Notes under the pieces: generated by a model
Databases searched by the model: none
Told to the model about the DNA's origin: nothing
Seen by the model: only the letters and a program-made list of their open reading frames with translations
Part shown: in pieces, positions 60,787 through 64,000 of the stretch
Layout: each line of letters begins with the position of its first letter
How positions within the stretch are numbered: the first letter of the stretch is position 1
Source of the DNA: Clostridia bacterium
GTDB lineage: Bacteria > Bacillota > Clostridia > Oscillospirales > SIG627
Direction of reading: 5' to 3'
NCBI GenBank assembly: GCA_017440805.1
Contig: JAFSGN010000018.1
Span: 26,482 to 90,481 of the forward strand
Length of the DNA: 64,000 bases
Translations under genes and position numbers: made by a program

Positions 60787-62589
60787 TTATCTTATATTCC
60801 TATACATCGGACCGTAAGCGGCACAGGCACGGAAGTCCTGCCCCTCCTTGTCCATACCGAATGCGTTCCAGGAGGCAGGACGGAGTATTTTTTCCTCGGG
60901 AACATTGTGCATACAAACAGGAATACGAAGAATTGAACAGAGGGAAATAAGGTCGGCTCCTATATGGCCGTAACTTATTGCGCCGTGGTTTGCGCCCCAG
61001 TTGTTCATTACATCGTAAGCAGTTTTAAACGCACCTTCGCCGGTACATCTGGGTGCAAACCAGGTACATGGCCAGGTGTAGTCGGTTCTCTTCCACAAAA
61101 TATCCGAAACCTCGTCGGGAAGACAGATTGTCCAGCCCTCCGCAATCTGAAGTACAGGACCTAAACCCTTTACAAGATTGAGTCTTATCATGGTTGCGGG
61201 CATTTCGCTTTTGGTAATAAATCTTGAGGAAAATCCCCCGCCTCTGAAATAGCCAAGGTCTGCCATATTCCAGGTGGTTGAATTCATAACGGTGTCAATA
61301 TCCTTGTCGGTCATTTCATACCAGCGTTTCATAATGCCGTTGCCGTTTTGGTCTTTTATTTCACCGCAGGCGTCAAGACAGCAGGCACCGGAGTTTATAA
61401 GGTGAATAAATCCGTTTGCCTCTTTTGCCTTTCCCTGAATATCATATCCTGTGGTACGCTTAACTCCGTCGGCACTCCAGTAAGTTCTTACATCGGCAAA
61501 CATCTGGGCACGGTTGGTGAGAAGTTTGCCGAAAAGCATACCTATTCCGTTGAGAACATCATTCTCGGTGGCAAGAATATAAGGCTCTCTTGCACCGTTC
61601 CAGTCAAAAGAAGAGTTGAGAAGTGCTTCGGGAAAATCGCAGTTGGGATAGAAATCGGTCCACTGCCGTTGCCCCTGGAAACCTGCGGCAATGGCATTGT
61701 GTCCTACCGCCTCTTCCTCACAGCCTTCGGGCAGATTTTTGTTTCCGTTCATAAGGTCCTTGATAATGCACATCATTTTGACTACAAACTCAAACTGCTC
61801 TTTTTTTTCAGAGTCGCTTATCTGCATGTTTTCGGGGTTCTTGTCAAATCCCATAATGCATTTTTCTTTTGCCCATTTAAGTGCTTTTTCAAATTCAGCC
61901 TTGTCATAAATTTCTTCGGTCATCCGTCTGATGATTTCCACCTCGTCAACCGACTCGACTCTCATACCAAGATATTCTTCAATAAATGAGGTGTCAATTA
62001 TGGAACCGCCTATACCCATACATACCGAGCCAATCTGCAGATAAGACTTTCCTCTCATAGTCGCCGCCGCAAGAGCCGCCCTGCCGAATCTCAGGAGTTT
62101 TTCCTGAACATCTTCGGGAATAGAGGTGTCGGTCATATCCTGAACCTCGTGCCCGTAAATGCCGAAAGCGGGCAGTCCCTTCTGGGCGTGACTTGCAAGA
62201 ACTGCCGCCAGATAAACCGCACCCGGCCGTTCTGTTCCGTTAAATCCCCATACGCCCTTTATGGTCATAGGGTCCATATCCATTGTTTCCGAGCCGTAGC
62301 ACCAGCACGGAGTGACGGTAAGGGTTATGTCAACCCCCTCCTTTTTGAACTTTTCCGCACAGGCAACCGCTTCGGGAACACGGCCGATGGTGGTATCGGC
62401 AATAACTACTTTGCAATGCTCGCCGTTTGAATATCTGAGATTTTTTTCAAAAAGTTCTGCGGCGGCTTTTGCCATATTCATTGTCTGGTTTTCCAGAGAT
62501 TCCCTCACTTTTAAAGGACCCCGCCGTCCGTCAATGGTGGGGCGGATGCCTATAACGGGATAACTTCCTGTAAGTCTGCTTTCTGCCAT
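60787..62589 (-). CDS. fucI: L-fucose isomerase
   Basis: 600 aa; converts L-fucose to L-fuculose, the first step of fucose breakdown. Family motifs are [74 protein letters not shown] with the metal Glu and Asp, and the C-terminal [19 protein letters not shown]. Length is normal. No fucK or fucA is near. An AraC regulator is divergent and probably controls it. AGGAGGT precedes the ATG. Confidence 0.96.
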   Translation of the reverse strand: MAESRLTGSYPVIGIRPTIDGRRGPLKVRESLENQTMNMAKAAAELFEKNLRYSNGEHCKVVIADTTIGRVPEAVACAEKFKKEGVDITLTVTPCWCYGSETMDMDPMTIKGVWGFNGTERPGAVYLAAVLASHAQKGLPAFGIYGHEVQDMTDTSIPEDVQEKLLRFGRAALAAATMRGKSYLQIGSVCMGIGGSIIDTSFIEEYLGMRVESVDEVEIIRRMTEEIYDKAEFEKALKWAKEKCIMGFDKNPENMQISDSEKKEQFEFVVKMMCIIKDLMNGNKNLPEGCEEEAVGHNAIAAGFQGQRQWTDFYPNCDFPEALLNSSFDWNGAREPYILATENDVLNGIGMLFGKLLTNRAQMFADVRTYWSADGVKRTTGYDIQGKAKEANGFIHLINSGACCLDACGEIKDQNGNGIMKRWYEMTDKDIDTVMNSTTWNMADLGYFRGGGFSSRFITKSEMPATMIRLNLVKGLGPVLQIAEGWTICLPDEVSDILWKRTDYTWPCTWFAPRCTGEGAFKTAYDVMNNWGANHGAISYGHIGADLISLCSILRIPVCMHNVPEEKILRPASWNAFGMDKEGQDFRACAAYGPMYRNIR

Positions 62590-62736
62590 GGTATTACCTC
62601 CTGAAATATATTTTCTTCAAATATTGTTTGCCGTTTGTATTCATTATATACCTGTATTTGGTAAAATACTTGTGTTATAATAATAAAAAGTATAATTATA
62701 TTCAGGTTTTTATAAAATGAAAGAAGTTGAACGGCA
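62590..62736. promoter_or_regulatory. Divergent control region between fucI and the AraC gene
   Basis: Holds a minus-strand TATAAT (62648-62643) for fucI and a plus-strand TATAAT at 62691. An imperfect palindrome GTATTT/AAATAC lies at 62654-62669, next to the fucI -35 region, as a candidate AraC-type operator. -35 boxes are weak, as common for activator-dependent promoters. Confidence 0.45.
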
Positions 62737-63582
62737 ATGAGTTATAATGAAATATTACAAAGAGGAACACATGACTTTCCCATTGAACTTTACAAAATAA
62801 ATAAAAATGATTTCCGCTACGAAATGACATCCCACTGGCACGGGGAACTTGAAATAGTCAGAGTGCTTAAAGGCACACTTAATATCAGACTCAACAATAA
62901 TGAGTATCTTGCCTGTCCGGGAGATACTGTTTTTGCAAATTCCGAGACGGTGCATTACGGATACCCCGAAGGAGACTGTGAATACGAGTGCATTGTTTTT
63001 GACGGCAGACTTTTGAATGCCCACGGAGATGCTTTACGCAAATTTACAGACGGAATTCTGAAGAGAGAATTGTATATCCGTGAATTTATTCCATCCGCCG
63101 ATAAAGAGGTTTATCAGGCGGTATCAAGGCTTTTTGACGCCATGGCGATTGCGGGATGCCCCGAATATCAGTTTATGGTGATGGGAGCATTGTATAATCT
63201 TTTCGGGGTGATTATAAGCAGAAAGTTATATTTTTCTGCCTCAACATATCCCATGGCACAGGAAAAAAACATACCCAAAATCAGAAAAGCGCTGGAGTTT
63301 ATGCGGGAGAATTTCGACAAGCAGATTACACTTGAAAATATAGCAGGTTCGGTGGGTATGTCGCCTAAATATTTTTGTCTTTTTTTCCGCGATATGACAC
63401 GGAAAACCCCTTTTGAGTATCTTACCGCATACCGTATAGAAAACGCATCCTGCCAACTTATCAACACAGATAAGACAGTTACCGAAATAGCCTTTTCCTG
63501 TGGGTTCAATGACCTTAGTTATTTTATAAAAACCTTTAAGTCCCTGAAAAACATCACACCCGCACAGTACAGAAAAATGTAA
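62737..63582 (+). CDS. AraC family transcriptional regulator
   Basis: 281 aa. Residues 1-150 are a cupin sensor domain (SHWHGELEIVRVLKGTLNIRLNNNEY). Residues 185-281 contain two helix-turn-helix motifs (ITLENIAGSVGMSPKYFCLFFRDMTRKTPFEYLTAYRIENA and TVTEIAFSCGFNDLSYFIKTFKSLKNITPAQYRKM, given here in parts). It is divergent from fucI, so a sugar-responsive activator of that gene is the best guess. The ribosome site is weak. Confidence 0.9.
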   Translation: MSYNEILQRGTHDFPIELYKINKNDFRYEMTSHWHGELEIVRVLKGTLNIRLNNNEYLACPGDTVFANSETVHYGYPEGDCEYECIVFDGRLLNAHGDALRKFTDGILKRELYIREFIPSADKEVYQAVSRLFDAMAIAGCPEYQFMVMGALYNLFGVIISRKLYFSASTYPMAQEKNIPKIRKALEFMRENFDKQITLENIAGSVGMSPKYFCLFFRDMTRKTPFEYLTAYRIENASCQLINTDKTVTEIAFSCGFNDLSYFIKTFKSLKNITPAQYRKM

Positions 63583-63662
63583 CAAAAGTTTTATTTTTAA
63601 AAACTTGTCCTTTTCTTATAAATCCAAAAAATTTAAAATGTTTAAATTTTTTCTCAAAACTA

Positions 63663-63691
63663 TTGCAATTTTTTATGTTTTATGCTATACT
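63663..63691 (+). promoter_or_regulatory. Promoter of tRNA-Leu
   Basis: TTGCAA at 63663-63668 and TATACT at 63686-63691 with a 17-bp spacer, 15 bp before the tRNA. Confidence 0.6.
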
Positions 63692-63706
63692 TACAGGGTA
63701 GACTTT

Positions 63707-63790
63707 GCCGGAATGATGGAATTGGCAGACGTGCTGGACTCAAAATCCAGTGGTAGCGATACCGTGCGGGTTCGACCCCCGCTTCCGGCA
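63707..63790 (+). tRNA. tRNA-Leu (anticodon CAA)
   Basis: Class II tRNA of 84 nt. Acceptor GCCGGAA pairs with TTCCGGC and the discriminator is A. The anticodon loop is CTCAAAA between CTGGA and TCCAG, so the anticodon is CAA, reading UUG. The long variable arm is GGTA/TACC. GGTTCGACC marks the T loop. No CCA is encoded. It lies alone with its own promoter and terminator. Confidence 0.95.
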
Positions 63791-63794
63791 GCAG

Positions 63795-63826
63795 AAAAAA
63801 GACTTGTCAGTTGACAAGTCTTTTTT
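63795..63826 (+). terminator. Terminator after tRNA-Leu
   Basis: Perfect 14-bp stem (63795-63808 with 63813-63826), 4-nt loop AGTT, six terminal T. Confidence 0.92.
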
Positions 63827-63876
63827 CAATGATGTTTGCCTGCGGCAAATGATGACGCTGATGCATCATTGAAACA
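63827..63876. repeat. Nested palindromic element
   Basis: TCAATGATG (63827 side) and CATCATTGA (63864-63872) flank an inner TTTGCC/GGCAAA hairpin. It lies between the tRNA terminator and the next gene. The form is like a REP/MITE-type unit; only one copy is seen in the window. Confidence 0.5.
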
Positions 63877-63897
63877 CTTCAATTTTTGTGATACAAT
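63869..63897 (+). promoter_or_regulatory. Promoter of the four-helix-bundle gene
   Basis: TTGAAA at 63869-63874 and TACAAT at 63892-63897, 17-bp spacer; the -35 lies at the end of the palindromic element. Confidence 0.6.
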
Positions 63898-63918
63898 TAG
63901 TTAAAAGAAGGTGGTTAA

Positions 63919-64000
63919 ATGAAAGAAAATAAACTTTCTGAACTTTCGATGGACTTTTCTATAGATATTATAAACCTCGTAAAATATTTGAAATCCAACC
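63919..64000 (+). CDS. Four-helix-bundle (S23-type) protein, 3' truncated by the window edge
   Basis: Only 27 residues are visible (KENKLSELSMDFSIDIINL at the start), which matches the first helix pattern of the S23/avd-like four-helix-bundle proteins often found as short genes in Clostridia. AAGGTGG precedes the ATG. The function of these proteins is mostly unknown; some accompany intervening sequences in 23S rRNA or diversity-generating elements. Too little is seen to be sure. Confidence 0.5.
   Translation, partial: MKENKLSELSMDFSIDIINLVKYLKSN

Noticed and set aside
1..64000. CRISPR arrays, rRNA operons, prophage or transposase genes
   Set aside because: No regularly spaced repeats, rRNA-like stretches or mobile-element proteins were found in the reading.

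Overview
The window reads as a chromosomal segment of an endospore-forming member of the Clostridia, probably from a host-associated or fermentative anaerobe. The supporting genes are sigG, a PdaA-like cortex deacetylase, pyruvate formate-lyase with its activase under a ZTP riboswitch, an Rnf-type cluster, an ECF transporter S component, and sugar-acid and fucose catabolism (uxaC, fucI). Genes are tightly packed, Shine-Dalgarno sites are strong, and many sigma-A promoters have exact 17-bp spacers. I see no insertion sequence, prophage, CRISPR array or rRNA. Both ends are cut: plsC lacks its start and a four-helix-bundle gene lacks its end.

Layout. 1-2.6 kb: plsC, ispH and rpsA, ending in a terminator. 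2.7-6.3 kb: a membrane protein, a DAP-decarboxylase-type enzyme and an orphan EutH-like permease. 6.3-14.7 kb: uvrB, uvrA, a HAD phosphatase and three Rnf-derived genes, close-packed and ending in a bidirectional terminator. 14.7-19.5 kb, minus strand: a membrane protein, uxaC, rnz and a DUF6106-like protein, plus an AlgX-like lipoprotein. 19.6-23.1 kb: two exported proteins, alr and tadA. 23.1-26.3 kb, minus: pflB-pflA behind a ZTP riboswitch. 26.5-29.9 kb, minus: Eis-like acetyltransferase, glnA and an ECF S component. 30-34.7 kb: a four-gene GldA/GldF/GldG/DUF4340-type exporter. 34.7-40.3 kb: a PRK06851-type ATPase, a GlmU-like nucleotidyltransferase, a MATE pump, sigG and a beta-propeller protein. 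40.3-48.8 kb: an eight-gene aromatic amino acid operon. 49-55.4 kb: small unknown genes, an amidase, two polysaccharide deacetylases, a J-domain/DUF5685 pair and a glycosyltransferase. 55.6-64 kb: pyrE, a MATE pump, a NUP-family protein, a DUF4838 protein, fucI with a divergent AraC regulator, tRNA-Leu(CAA) and the four-helix-bundle gene.

Two regions stand out. First, the aromatic operon encodes all seven shikimate steps plus the chorismate-mutase/prephenate-dehydratase and prephenate-dehydrogenase branches. It is preceded by a perfect promoter, a 34-codon leader peptide with ten alternating Tyr/Phe codons, and an intrinsic terminator, with pairing regions that fit classical ribosome-mediated attenuation responding to Phe and Tyr. 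Second, the Rnf-like cluster holds only C-, D- and B-type subunits. The RnfC-like protein lacks the glycine-rich nucleotide/FMN loop, the RnfD-like protein lacks the FMN-accepting threonine, and the RnfB-like protein lacks its N-terminal Fe-S domain, while RnfG, RnfE and RnfA are absent. This looks like a flavin-depleted, repurposed Fe-S membrane complex. Smaller points of interest are a composite repeat placed just after stop codons, a SigF/SigG-type promoter before sigG, and several structured leaders.
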